Shown: positions 34,190 through 43,600 of the stretch, one piece after another
Layout: every line of letters begins with the position of its first letter
Position numbering within the stretch: the stretch's first letter is position 1
Assembly: GCA_900551435.1 (NCBI GenBank)
Contig: URVW01000005.1
Span: forward strand, 1-62,232
Source: an uncultured Faecalibacterium sp.
GTDB taxonomy: Bacteria > Bacillota > Clostridia > Oscillospirales > Ruminococcaceae
Length of the DNA: 62,232 bases
Direction of reading: 5' to 3'
Position numbers and translations under genes: made by a program
Notes under the pieces: model-generated
What the model saw: only the letters and a program-made list of their open reading frames with translations
What the model was told of the DNA's origin: nothing
Database searches by the model: none

Positions 34190-35332
34190 ATGCGTAAATT
34201 TCCCTGTGTCTTTATGCGCGGCGGCACGTCGAAGGGCTGCATGTTCTTAGCCAGCGATCTGCCCGCCCGCGATCAGTGGGACGACATTTTTGTTCAGGCC
34301 ATGGGCAGCCCCGATCCCAAGCAGATCGACGGTCTGGGCGGCTGTGTGTCCAGCAACAACAAGATCGTCGTGGTCAACAAGAGCGAGCGCCCCGGCATCG
34401 ATGTGGATTACATCGTGGGCCAGTCCATCGTGGGCCAGTCGAAGATCGACTACAAGAGCAACTGCGGCAACATGACCGCCGCAACGGCTCCGTTTGCCGT
34501 GGAGATGGGGTTGGTGGAGCATCTGACTGAGCCGACCACCATCGTCCACCTGTTCAACCTGAACACCAACAAGGCCATCGACGTGGAAGTTCCGGTCAAG
34601 GACGGCCAGTTCGACAACGAGGGCAGCTGCGCCATTGCGGGCGTGGAAGGCACGGCGGGCGAGCTGAAGGTCAACTTCCTCGACCCGGCGGGCGCCAAGA
34701 CCGGCAAGCTGTTCCCCACCGGCAAGGCCAAGGAAGTGCTGGACCTCGGCGAAGAGGGCAGCATCGAAGCTTCCATTCTGGACGTTTCCAACCCCATGGT
34801 CATCGTGCGGGCCTCTGATCTGGGCATCAAGGGCACGGAGCTGCCCGCTGAGGTGGACGCCAACAAGGCACTGGCCAAGAAGCTGGAAGCCATTCGCGGC
34901 GCAGCCTGTGTCGAGATGGGTTTTGCCAAGGACCTCACAGATGCCACCGCCAACAGCCCTGCTGTCCCGAAAGTCGGCTTCGTGGCGGCTCCGGTGGACT
35001 TCACCGACATCAGCGGCAAGGAAGTCAAGGCCGCTGAAATGGACATCTGCGCCCGCGTCATCAGCGTGTTCAAGTGCCACAAGGCATGCCCGCTGACCAG
35101 CGCTTCGTCCATCAGCGTGGCCGCCTTCGTCCCCGGGACCATCGTCAATGAGCTGGCCGTCTGCAACCCCGGCCAGCAGACCGTGCGCGTCGGCCACCCC
35201 TCGGGCGTCATGACCATGTACCCCTATCTGGACGACCCCACCAAGCCCCTGAACGAGATCAACGTTTCGGGCGTGGCGGTCCAGCGCACCGCACGGCGGA
35301 TCATGGATGGCACGCTGTACATCCGGAAATAA
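34190..35332 (+). CDS. PrpF-family isomerase (DUF453; methylaconitate/oxalomesaconate type)
   Basis: The 380-aa protein has the PrpF pattern: FPCVFMRGGTSKGCMFLASDLP, QIDGLGGCVSSNNKIVVV, the catalytic-cysteine region KSNCGNMTAATAPFAVEMG, and the second half with RASDLGIKGTELPAE and GHPSGVMTMYP. Family members move a double bond (2-methyl-trans-aconitate to cis, or 4-oxalomesaconate keto-enol). With the aconitase-like and IDH-like genes next door I infer an isomerase of an unsaturated tricarboxylate such as trans-aconitate. It has its own promoter and terminator. E. coli ybhH is a homologue in family, also beside an aconitase-like gene. Confidence 0.9.
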   Translation: MRKFPCVFMRGGTSKGCMFLASDLPARDQWDDIFVQAMGSPDPKQIDGLGGCVSSNNKIVVVNKSERPGIDVDYIVGQSIVGQSKIDYKSNCGNMTAATAPFAVEMGLVEHLTEPTTIVHLFNLNTNKAIDVEVPVKDGQFDNEGSCAIAGVEGTAGELKVNFLDPAGAKTGKLFPTGKAKEVLDLGEEGSIEASILDVSNPMVIVRASDLGIKGTELPAEVDANKALAKKLEAIRGAACVEMGFAKDLTDATANSPAVPKVGFVAAPVDFTDISGKEVKAAEMDICARVISVFKCHKACPLTSASSISVAAFVPGTIVNELAVCNPGQQTVRVGHPSGVMTMYPYLDDPTKPLNEINVSGVAVQRTARRIMDGTLYIRK

Positions 35333-35376
35333 CCTTCTTCAAAAGGAACCCCTTTTGCTCTCTCCTAACATTCTTC

Positions 35377-35419
35377 CTGAAAAACAGCTCTCTGCATGGT
35401 GGCAGGGGGCTGTTTTTCA
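35377..35419 (+). terminator. Terminator after the PrpF gene
   Basis: GAAAAACAGC...GCTGTTTTTC with a GC-rich centre forms a near-perfect stem with U-run. It begins about 45 bases after the stop. Confidence 0.8.
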
Positions 35420-35458
35420 GCCCAAAAGGATTCTTTTTTTGAATGTTTCTCCATAGAA

Positions 35459-35496
35459 ATCAAATATTTTACAGAATGTTTGTCCTGCGGTATCCT
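35459..35496 (+). promoter_or_regulatory. Shared motif overlapping the promoter of the hydratase gene
   Basis: ATCAAATATTTTACAGA at 35459-35475 includes TTTACA (35468-35473); 17 bases follow, then TATCCT (35491-35496). The match to the motifs at 33341 and 34096 points to common control, perhaps by the LysR protein encoded at 39208. Confidence 0.6.
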
Positions 35497-35561
35497 AGTG
35501 CCAGAAGGAAATCCCCCACGGGATTCAAGAGAGTAAAACCGAACGAAAGGAAGAATCTGCT

Positions 35562-37829
35562 ATGTTGAAACTGTACGAGAACGGCGTTTACCTTGTAAAT
35601 GGTGAGACGATCTGCTCCTGCCCCGAAGAGGTGGCGCAGAAGTCCGGCATCCACACCTCCAAAGAGGAAGCCGAGAAGGGCACGATGGCCTACGGCATCC
35701 TGAAGGCTCATAATAAGAGTGATAACATGGATCAGCTCCAGCTGAAGTTCGACTCCATGACCAGCCACGACATCACCTATGTCGGCATCATCCAGACGGC
35801 CCGCGCTTCCGGCATGAAGCAGTTCCCGCTGCCCTACGTCCTGACCAACTGCCACAACAGCCTGTGCGCTGTCGGCGGAACCATCAACGAGGACGACCAC
35901 AAGTTCGCCCTGTCCGCTGCCCACAAGTACGGCGGCATCTATGTGCCCACCAACATGGCCAACATCCACAGCTACAACCGCGAGACCATGGCGGGCGGCG
36001 GCCGGATGATCCTCGGCTCTGACTCCCACACCCGCTACGGTGCTCTGGGAACCATGGCCGTCGGCGAGGGCGGCGGCGAGCTGGCCAAGCAGCTGGTCGG
36101 CCGCACCTACGACTTCGCCCGTCCGCAGGTCATCGCCATCTACCTGACCGGCGCACCCCGTGCCGGCATCGGCCCCCACGACGTGGCTCTGAGCATCTGC
36201 GGCGCGGTCTACAAGAACGGCTACGTCAAGAACAAGGTCATGGAGTTCGTCGGCCCCGGCGTGGCAAACCTGCCCATCGAGTTCCGCAACGCCATCGACG
36301 TTATGACCACTGAGACCACCTGCTGGTCCTCCATCTGGGTCACCGACGAACAGACCCAGCGCTACTACACCGTCCACGGCCGTCCGCAGGACTTCAAGAA
36401 GCTGGATCCCGCCGAGGTCGCTTACTACGACGGCTGTGTCTACATCGACCTGAACACCATCGAGTCCACCATCGCGATGCCCATGCACCCCTCCAACACC
36501 TACACCATCCATGAGCTGCAGGCCAACGCCGCCGACATCCTCCATGCCGTGCAGGAAGAGGCCAACAAGCAGATCAAGGGCGCCAAGATGGACCTGATGA
36601 GCAAGTTCCACGACGGTGCGATCTGGGTCGATCAGGGCGAGATCGCGGGCTGCGCGGGCGGCACGTTCGACAACATCTGCGCGGCTGCCGACATCCTGCG
36701 CGGCCAGAGCTGCGGCAACGGCGCCTTCACCCTGAGCATCTACCCCGGCTCCATGCCCGCTCTGAGCGAACTGCTCAAGAACGGCCGTGCCAACGATCTG
36801 GTCAACGCCGGTGCGATCATGCGCGAGTGCTTCTGCGGCCCCTGCTTCGGTGCAGGTGACTGCCCCGCCAACGGCGAGTTCTCCATCCGCCACACCACCC
36901 GCAACTTCCCGAACCGCGAAGGCTCCAAGCCGGGTGAGGGCCAGATGGCTGCCGTCGCCCTGATGGACGCCCGTTCCATCGCGGCCACCGCTGCCAACGG
37001 CGGCAAGCTGACCGCTGCCACTGATCTGGATGTCGAGTACACCACTCCCGAGTACCACTACAACGCATCTCTGTACGAGAAGCGCGTTTACAACGGCTGG
37101 GGCAAGGCCGAGCCGGACGCAGAACTGCGCTTCGGCCCGAACATCAAGGACTGGCCCGAAATGCCCGCTCTGACCGACGATCTGCTGGTCAAGGTCTGCT
37201 CCTACATCACCGACCCTGTCACCACCACCGACGAGCTGATCCCCTCCGGTGAGACTTCTTCCTACCGCTCCAACCCCGAGCGTCTGTCTGAGTTCGCTCT
37301 GAGCCGCCGCGATCCGCAGTATGTGGGCCGCAGCAAGGAGATGCGCCAGATCGAGCGTGACCGCGAGGCTGGCAAGGCTCTGCCCGAAGAGGTGCTCAAG
37401 GTCTACGAGGCCCTGACCAAGGCCGGCATCGCCAACGATCCCGCCAACACCGACATCGGCTCCACCATCTTCGCCAACATGCCCGGTGACGGCTCTGCCC
37501 GTGAACAGGCCGCTTCCTGCCAGCGCGTCATGGGCGCTTCTGCCAACTTCGCCAAGCAGTACGCCACCAAGCGCTATCGCTCCAACTGCATCAACTGGGG
37601 CATGACTCCGTTCCTCGTCGAGAACCCCGAGGTGTTCGAGCTGGGCGATTACATCTTCGTGCCGGGTCTGCGTCAGGCCGTTCTGGAGAACAAGGCCAGC
37701 TTCTCCGCTTACGCGGTCAAGCCGGACGGGACCGTGACCGAGTTCCCCGTCTCCACCGGTGCACTGACCGAGGCTGAGCGCCAGATCATCGCCGATGGCT
37801 GCCTCATCAACTACTACCGCAACCACTAA
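35562..37829 (+). CDS. Aconitase-family hydratase
   Basis: The 755-aa protein is of the aconitase/hydratase superfamily: ILGSDSHTRYGALGTMAVGEGG, the Fe-S loop RECFCGPCFGAGDCPANGEF and the RNFPNREGSKPGEGQM substrate loop, then the swivel domain with NCINWGMTPFL. It is closest in layout to the E. coli YbhJ group, not to AcnA/AcnB or LeuC/D. A [4Fe-4S] cluster is expected. Given the PrpF and IDH-type neighbours it probably hydrates cis-aconitate or a homologue; the true substrate is unproven. The ATG follows AAAGGAAG. Confidence 0.92.
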   Translation: MLKLYENGVYLVNGETICSCPEEVAQKSGIHTSKEEAEKGTMAYGILKAHNKSDNMDQLQLKFDSMTSHDITYVGIIQTARASGMKQFPLPYVLTNCHNSLCAVGGTINEDDHKFALSAAHKYGGIYVPTNMANIHSYNRETMAGGGRMILGSDSHTRYGALGTMAVGEGGGELAKQLVGRTYDFARPQVIAIYLTGAPRAGIGPHDVALSICGAVYKNGYVKNKVMEFVGPGVANLPIEFRNAIDVMTTETTCWSSIWVTDEQTQRYYTVHGRPQDFKKLDPAEVAYYDGCVYIDLNTIESTIAMPMHPSNTYTIHELQANAADILHAVQEEANKQIKGAKMDLMSKFHDGAIWVDQGEIAGCAGGTFDNICAAADILRGQSCGNGAFTLSIYPGSMPALSELLKNGRANDLVNAGAIMRECFCGPCFGAGDCPANGEFSIRHTTRNFPNREGSKPGEGQMAAVALMDARSIAATAANGGKLTAATDLDVEYTTPEYHYNASLYEKRVYNGWGKAEPDAELRFGPNIKDWPEMPALTDDLLVKVCSYITDPVTTTDELIPSGETSSYRSNPERLSEFALSRRDPQYVGRSKEMRQIERDREAGKALPEEVLKVYEALTKAGIANDPANTDIGSTIFANMPGDGSAREQAASCQRVMGASANFAKQYATKRYRSNCINWGMTPFLVENPEVFELGDYIFVPGLRQAVLENKASFSAYAVKPDGTVTEFPVSTGALTEAERQIIADGCLINYYRNH

Positions 37830-37860
37830 TGTGACCACCGATTTGAACCACTGACTTTGA

Positions 37861-37913
37861 GGGCAGGGACTGTCCCCGCCGATGACTGCGGGAAGCAGTC
37901 CCTGCCCCTTTTT
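37861..37913 (+). terminator. Strong terminator/attenuator inside the hydratase-dehydrogenase unit
   Basis: A 12-bp perfect stem (37861-37872 with 37896-37907) is followed by CTTTTTG and only 25 bases before the ATG of the next gene. No promoter fits between, so the dehydrogenase must depend on read-through or release of this hairpin. Confidence 0.75.
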
Positions 37914-37938
37914 GATCGAGAGAAAAAGGAGAATCATT

Positions 37939-39129
37939 ATGGCTGAATATCAGACTACCGTAGAACAGGAAGAAGAAATTCGCGCCGCGCAGGAAAAGCT
38001 GGCCGTCCTCATCCGCTCCGACTTTGCCCGCATCGACCGGATGAAGGCCGATGAAGAGGTCACCGACTTCTCCAAGCTGGACAAGATCGTCATCGGCGTC
38101 ATGCCCGGTGACGGCATCGGCCCGCTCATCATGAAACAGGCTCTGCGCGTCCTGAACACGATGCTGGCCCCGGAGATCGCCAGCGGCAAAATTGAGATCC
38201 GCATCATCGAGGGCATGACCATCGAGCGCCGCGCCGAGCTGGGCGAGAGTCTGCCCGCCGACGTTCTGGATGCCTGCAAACAGTGCGATGTCCTCATCAA
38301 GGGACCCTTCGTCACCCCCCGTGCCGGTGATCCGTGGCCCAATCTGGTGTCTGCCAACAGTCTGCTCCGCCGCGGTCTGGACCTGTTCGCCGCCGTCCGT
38401 CCCATCAAGATCCCCGACAAGAACATCGACTGGTGCTTCTTCCGCGAGAACATCGAGGGCGAGTACATCTGGGGCAACAAGGGCATTCAGGTCAACGACG
38501 ACCTCGCCATCGATTTCAAGGTCCAGACCAAGCAGGGCAGCGAGCGCATCGCCCGCGCCGCCTTCGAGTATGCCCGCAAGAACGGCAAGCACAACGTGAC
38601 CGTCGTGACCAAGGCCAACATCGTCAAGCTGGCCGACGGCAACTTCCTGAAGGCTGTCCACCACATCGGCGAGACCGAGTACCCCGAGATCGAGGTGCAG
38701 GAGCGTCTGGTCGATGCCATGGCTGCCAAGATGGCCGACCCCGAGTTCACCAAGGGCTGTGAGGTGTTCGTTCTGCCCAACCTGTACGGCGATATCGTGA
38801 CCGATGCCGCCGCTGAGCTGCAGGGCGGTCTGGGCAGCGCTTCTTCCTCCAACATCGGCAACAAGTACGCCCTGTTCGAGGCTATCCACGGCACGGCTCC
38901 CTACCTGATGAGCCATGGCCGCGGCCAATACGCGAACCCCTGCTCCCTGATCCGTGCCGCCGGTCAGCTGATGGCCCACATCGGCTACGGTGACCGCACC
39001 GCAAAGCTGGAACAGGCCCTCGACCTCTGCTGCAACACCGAAAAGAAGCTCGTCCTGACCACCGACAAGGACGGCGCGACCAGCGAGGAGTTCACCACCT
39101 ACCTGCTGGATACCCTGAAAACGCTGTAA
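37939..39129 (+). CDS. Isocitrate/isopropylmalate dehydrogenase family protein
   Basis: The 396-aa protein has an N-terminal ~45-residue extension, then IVIGVMPGDGIGPLIMKQAL, GPFVTPRAG, FFRENIEGEYIWG with the substrate arginine, TVVTKANIVKL, NLYGDIVTDAAAELQGGLGSASSSNIG and FEAIHGTAPYLM. This is the beta-decarboxylating dehydrogenase fold (isocitrate, homoisocitrate, tartrate, isopropylmalate). It would oxidise the hydratase product to a 2-oxoacid plus CO2. AAAAAGGAG precedes the ATG. Cofactor preference cannot be settled from here. Confidence 0.9.
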   Translation: MAEYQTTVEQEEEIRAAQEKLAVLIRSDFARIDRMKADEEVTDFSKLDKIVIGVMPGDGIGPLIMKQALRVLNTMLAPEIASGKIEIRIIEGMTIERRAELGESLPADVLDACKQCDVLIKGPFVTPRAGDPWPNLVSANSLLRRGLDLFAAVRPIKIPDKNIDWCFFRENIEGEYIWGNKGIQVNDDLAIDFKVQTKQGSERIARAAFEYARKNGKHNVTVVTKANIVKLADGNFLKAVHHIGETEYPEIEVQERLVDAMAAKMADPEFTKGCEVFVLPNLYGDIVTDAAAELQGGLGSASSSNIGNKYALFEAIHGTAPYLMSHGRGQYANPCSLIRAAGQLMAHIGYGDRTAKLEQALDLCCNTEKKLVLTTDKDGATSEEFTTYLLDTLKTL

Positions 39130-39145
39130 ATGAGGCCGTCAAGAC

Positions 39146-39174
39146 TTGAACTTCCGTCCGCGTCCCTGTATACT
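39146..39174 (+). promoter_or_regulatory. Promoter of the LysR gene
   Basis: TTGAAC, 17 bases and TATACT lie 34 bases before the LysR ATG and overlap nothing else. The regulator is therefore not fully dependent on the upstream operon. Confidence 0.7.
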
Positions 39175-39207
39175 CGTGGTAACACCACAAAAAGGACGGA
39201 ACGCCAT

Positions 39208-40065
39208 ATGGACGAAAAAGATTTACAGATCTTTCTGGAACTGGCTTCGACCAAGAACCTGACCCACACGGCCGAAAAGCTCTATCTGGCCCAGCCGACC
39301 CTCAGCAAGCGGCTGCAGAACATGGAAGTCGAACTGGGCGGGCCGCTGTTCCTGCGCAGCAAGCAGGGCCTCAGCCTGACCCCCGCCGGGGAGATGGCCA
39401 AGGAGACCTTTCAGAAGATCGCCGGAGAACTGGATGATCTGCGGGACCGCATCCAGCAGAGTCAGGGCGTCGTGGGCGGCACGCTGCGGGTGGAAGCCTC
39501 CATCGACTACTCCACCTTCCGTCTGCCCAAGATTCTGGCGGCCTACACGGCCCAGTACCCGAACGTCACCCTCAAGGTGACCAGCGACCACAGCCGCGAC
39601 TGCGTGCGGAAGCTGCAGCAGGGACAGGCCCATCTTGCCGTCGTGCGCGGCGACTACGAATGGGACGGCCGGAAAGTTCTGCTCGAGCGGGAATCCGTGT
39701 TCCTCATCCGGGGCAGAGACAAGGCCGACGTTCCGCTCGATCAGCAGCGTTACATTGGCCGCGACTCCAATCCCGAGCACATGAGCATGAAAGCCCGCTG
39801 GCTGATGGAGCACAAGTTCGAGCCTTCCAGCTGTCTGAACGTGGACGGCCTGTCCACCTGCGTGGCTATGGTCCAGGCAGGGCTTGGATGGAGCATCGTT
39901 CCGGAAATTTGTCTGGGCAATTTTGACGGCATCGCCGAGCCGCTCTTCTTTACGGACGGCACGCCCCTGACCCGCTCGACCTATCTGCTCTACCGCACCA
40001 AGGAAAGCGAGCTGCCGCAGGTGCGCGAGTTCATCCGTCTGGTCTGCACCAAGAACAACCCATAA
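39208..40065 (+). CDS. LysR-family transcriptional regulator
   Basis: The 285-aa protein has the winged HTH DLQIFLELASTKNLTHTAEKLYLAQPTLSKRLQNMEVELGGPLFLRSKQGLSLTPAG and the substrate-binding fold (GTLRVEASIDYSTFRLPKILAAYTAQYPNVTLKV). It is the probable regulator of the prpF/hydratase/dehydrogenase genes, responding to a tricarboxylate. E. coli ybhD (LysR) beside ybhHIJ is a parallel arrangement. Start at 39208 fits the domain; AAAGGACGG lies upstream. Confidence 0.93.
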   Translation: MDEKDLQIFLELASTKNLTHTAEKLYLAQPTLSKRLQNMEVELGGPLFLRSKQGLSLTPAGEMAKETFQKIAGELDDLRDRIQQSQGVVGGTLRVEASIDYSTFRLPKILAAYTAQYPNVTLKVTSDHSRDCVRKLQQGQAHLAVVRGDYEWDGRKVLLERESVFLIRGRDKADVPLDQQRYIGRDSNPEHMSMKARWLMEHKFEPSSCLNVDGLSTCVAMVQAGLGWSIVPEICLGNFDGIAEPLFFTDGTPLTRSTYLLYRTKESELPQVREFIRLVCTKNNP

Positions 40066-40080
40066 GCTTTTCCACCTTTT

Positions 40081-40116
40081 AGACCCTCTGTGTGAAAAAC
40101 GCAGGGGGTCTTTTTT
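40081..40116 (+). terminator. Terminator after the LysR gene
   Basis: AGACCCTCTGTGTG and CGCAGGGGGTCT form a stem followed by TTTTTT, 15 bases after the stop. Confidence 0.85.
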
Positions 40117-40346
40117 GCGTCCATATGCACTTTTCGTGACATTTGACAAAAACGTATCAATTTTTTCGGCGTTTTGCGCAGAGGTGTTGTATCCCTGTAA
40201 ATTCCCGAATGTGCAGAATATCCATTCCGTTTTTGGATGGATGTTTCGTTCTGTCCCCTTCTTTTCCGCAGATTTCCCGCTTTTTCGGCTTCTTTCATTT
40301 CATTTCTTTATTTCACGATTCCTTTTTGGAATCTTCCCTGATAAAA

Positions 40347-40379
40347 ACCCGGTATTTCACAAAAATGCCGGGTTCTTTT
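40347..40379 (+). terminator. Orphan terminator hairpin
   Basis: AACCCGGTATTT...AAATGCCGGGTT followed by CTTTTAT. No gene now ends directly before it, which suggests that a gene has been lost. Confidence 0.65.
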
Positions 40380-40383
40380 ATCA

Positions 40384-40461
40384 TATTACGCACAAATTTC
40401 CTCCCGCATCGGCGGCGCGATCGTTCTGCTCATTGCATCTGTCATGTTCGCGTTCCTGTAA
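40384..40461 (+). pseudogene. Possible C-terminal relic of a membrane protein
   Basis: 26 codons ending in TAA translate to YYAQISSRIGGAIVLLIASV-like hydrophobic sequence (ending MFAFL), which looks like the last helix of a membrane protein. It has no start and lies directly behind a hairpin. Too short to identify. Confidence 0.3.
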
Positions 40462-40546
40462 GGGTATGTTCTGGCGCGGTTTGATTCGGGCATGAAGAAT
40501 GCCCCGGAACACCGGTCCTGAACATTTCACAAAACAAGGCATAGCA

Positions 40547-40587
40547 AAACCTCCCTGTGCAGTTTCATCCTGCACGGGGAGGTTTTT
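40547..40587 (-). terminator. Terminator after the HD/Hsp90-type gene
   Basis: AACCTCCCTGTGCAG and CTGCACGGGGAGGTT form a 15-bp stem with one G-T pair. U-runs on both sides make it bidirectional. Confidence 0.8.
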
Positions 40588-40659
40588 GTCGTTGATGTTC
40601 TGCTTTTTATAGGGCTATTTGCACACAAATTGCAAGGGAAACTTTATGGGCGGTTCGGA

Positions 40660-43600
40660 TCACTGATCGTCTTTTGGGCGGAGAACATCAAAGTATTCCC
40701 GCATCAGCTTTTCGTAGGCCCGCTTTACCATTTCCGGCGTGCGCTTTTCGTCATTCGCCGGATGGTCGATGGTCCACTGAACGGCATTCTGGAAGGCATC
40801 CGATGCCATGACCACCGCGATGAAATGGTCACAGCTTTCCGTCTCTGCGAGTTTCGCCTGTTCGCGGTCGAAGGGAGAGAGGATCGCGCCGCAGCGTCTG
40901 ATCTCAAGCCCTCCAATCCCGCGCGGGACTTCGCTCAAATGCAGTTCCGGATACTCTTTCAACGCTGGAATTATATGGCGCATGTGAGTCAGGCCCTCGA
41001 TTTCGTCAAAGCCCAAGAAGGTATAAACATTCTTTCCTAATCCCTTCAGGAAAAGCGTTCTCGTCTCCTCGTCAAGTTCCAATGGGACTCGTTTCAGTGA
41101 TACACTCGCCAAGAGCATATCACCCACCCTCCGAACCGACTTTTTATAAAGTTCCCGCGCTGTCATGACCAGTTTTTCATTGATCGGAATCATGATATTT
41201 TTCAGGGAAGTATCTTTTTCCGAGGCCTCTTGCAACTGTTTGCAAATTTGGTCGATCCGTTCTTGGTCCAATCCATTTGCGTTGTGGAAACTCTCTCTGT
41301 TTGCAAACAGAACGTTTTCTCCTAACAGAAGAATTTCGTTGAGCGGAGCATTCTGAAGTTCAAATCCATTCTCACCCCGCTTTATGACCTGCGTTTCGCC
41401 TTTTACCAGCGTTTTGATCTGCTCTTCCGTAATTCGAGCTTTCTGCTTCACCGAGCATTCGATCCAGAACTCATACAGTCCATGTCGTTCACTTCCAAAA
41501 GTTTCCCCACTCTTGAGATGATTCAGCTTTCCAAAAAGTATTTCCAGATAACGCTCCCGAAGATCAGACATTAACTGGTTGACTTTTCGGTGTCCTTCTG
41601 ATGTCAATGCGGAACGGCTCAACTCCAGACATTCCTTGGTATCAAAGCCGTACATATCGAGTTTCATCGATAAGAACGATCCCATAAAATGAAAAGCATT
41701 ATTCACCCGAACGCCTTTGAATTGTATACAGTCCCTTTGATTTTTCTCATACGCAAACTCAAATCTTGCATATGCAAATTCATTTTTATCCCATACTTCC
41801 AGCGGCATCGTTCCTTTTGCTTTTTCCTTTTCAAAGCGGAGCAGATACTCTTCCTTTTCGATCCATTCACCTTTCTTCTCAAGTTTTTTGCAAACAGGAA
41901 TCGGTTCATTCAGCTTTTTCTTGCCAATGGAAGGGACTGTACTTTCAACGTAAATCGGGAAAATCGACTTCCGGTAGCTGTCACTGACCCCATCCAGCAC
42001 GATCAGCTCATGGATGAAATTTTCCTTTCGCATCGGGTCATACTGAAGCCGCCAATATTTGTATGCCTCATTTCGCATTCCCATTCCTCTAAACTTCTCC
42101 GGCCCGAGCACGACCCGGATCGTTGTGCCGCGGAAGGGGCGCTTTCCGTTTTTCTTGATCTGGAGATAGCCGCCGGTCTGGTTGGAATGCGCCGTTGCGG
42201 CCAGCTTTTCTGCGCCGTCGTTCGTCTCGATTTCGAAGCGGTCCACCACCAGAAAGACCGACTGCAATCCGATGCCAAAGCCCGCCGTCGGCCGCAGCCA
42301 TTTCGGCATCGTTTCGATCTCTTTTTTCAGGCTCTTGGAGCCGGACACGCTGGAGCCCACATTGCACATCCGCTTGAACGTCTCGATGGAAATGCCTGTG
42401 CCGCGGTCCTCGATCTCGATGGTCACTGTTCCGACGGCGTCGGTCTGCAAGCGCACCTTGATGGGATAGCTGTTGTAGATCTCCTCATTCAGCTCGTAGG
42501 GCTGTAAATTTCGAAGCTGTTCTTCGGTCTTTTCCCCGGTCCACGCCTGATAGGTCCCCGCACAGAGGTCCCGCCACAGCTGGATCTTCGAGGCATCCAT
42601 TGCATTCTGCAGAAGCTCCCGCAAAAAGACCAGCTTATCCTCGTAAATGCTCGCGCCCTCGATGATCTCAAACGCTTTTTTCTGGGTGATCTCAAACCGA
42701 AGTCCGGCCAAACCCTCCGCATCCGGGACCCCGCAGATGCACAGGGAGCAAGCGTTCTTTTCAAAGCGGGGCGCAAAGCCGCCGAAGTCCTTCGGGACGA
42801 TCTCCACCCAGTATTTGGTTAGAAAATCGATCTCATTCTCCAAATAGTCCACGAACCGGCGCGCTTCCAGATAAGACGGCTCATCCGGACAGTCGCTGGA
42901 AAACTCGATCTTCTCCGGCGTGATGAGCAGATGGGTCGTGGCTTCGTGTTTTTCGAGATGGGCTTCGGAGGTCTTGGGAAGCCCGCCGATGGCCACCGAT
43001 GCCGCCGCATTGAACCGCCCGTTGTCCACATCCAGCAGGTCGCCCAGCCGAAGCAGCATGGCCACAAGGCGCGGGTGCGCGTAGTCGGACCCGAAGCCGT
43101 CCGTCTCAAACGGCAGCTTCAAAACTCTTTCTTCGTCCGCCGTGTGACACTCGCAGATGACGGCCAGCAGGTCGATCAACCGGCCCTTGACCAAGCCGCT
43201 GTGTCCGAGGTCGATTTTCAGTCCCTTGGTAATGCGGTCGATGTAGCGCCGGGACATCGAAGCGTGCTGCCCGCGGAAATAGGACGCATTGATGAGCCGC
43301 ACGCTGCGGGCCGCTTTGAGGGGCCATACGACGTCCTTCTGCTTGTCCTTTTCCATCTCCCGGAGCCACTCGACGGCCTCGCGCAGGTCCCGGTCCTCGC
43401 CCTTGGTCAGCGAGGTCAGATAGTCCTGAAATTCCGGATCGTTCCACGCTTCTTCGATCTCGTCCCACTGTACGACCATGCCCAGATCGTGGGTATAAGC
43501 CGCATGAAGGATCAGCCATGTATCCGTCGGCGAGAGGTTCTCCACCCGCTCGCCCAGCAGCATTTCGATCTTGGAAATGATCGCGTCGGCATGGCTCGAA

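Larger units (their letters stand above)
40066..40659. other. Intergenic segment with three hairpins and one short relic
   Basis: 594 bases without an intact gene. The LysR terminator (40081), an additional hairpin (40347), a relic of a membrane protein end (40384-40461) and the bidirectional terminator (40547) are listed separately. The sequence between 40117 and 40340 is AT- and T-rich with no supported gene. Confidence 0.6.

Noticed and set aside
34405..34440. Tandem 15-base repeat in the PrpF gene (IVGQS twice)
   Set aside because: The aligned length of this region in PrpF proteins is unchanged, so it is no insertion, just similar codons.
35469..37937. 822-codon open frame on the minus strand opposite the hydratase gene
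   Set aside because: Composition is an Asp/Val/Gly-rich mirror of the hydratase codons; no domain or start signal.
40115..40495. T-rich frames of 113-126 codons behind the LysR gene
   Set aside because: Phe/Ser-rich translation of AT-rich intergenic DNA, no ribosome site, and it crosses two hairpins.
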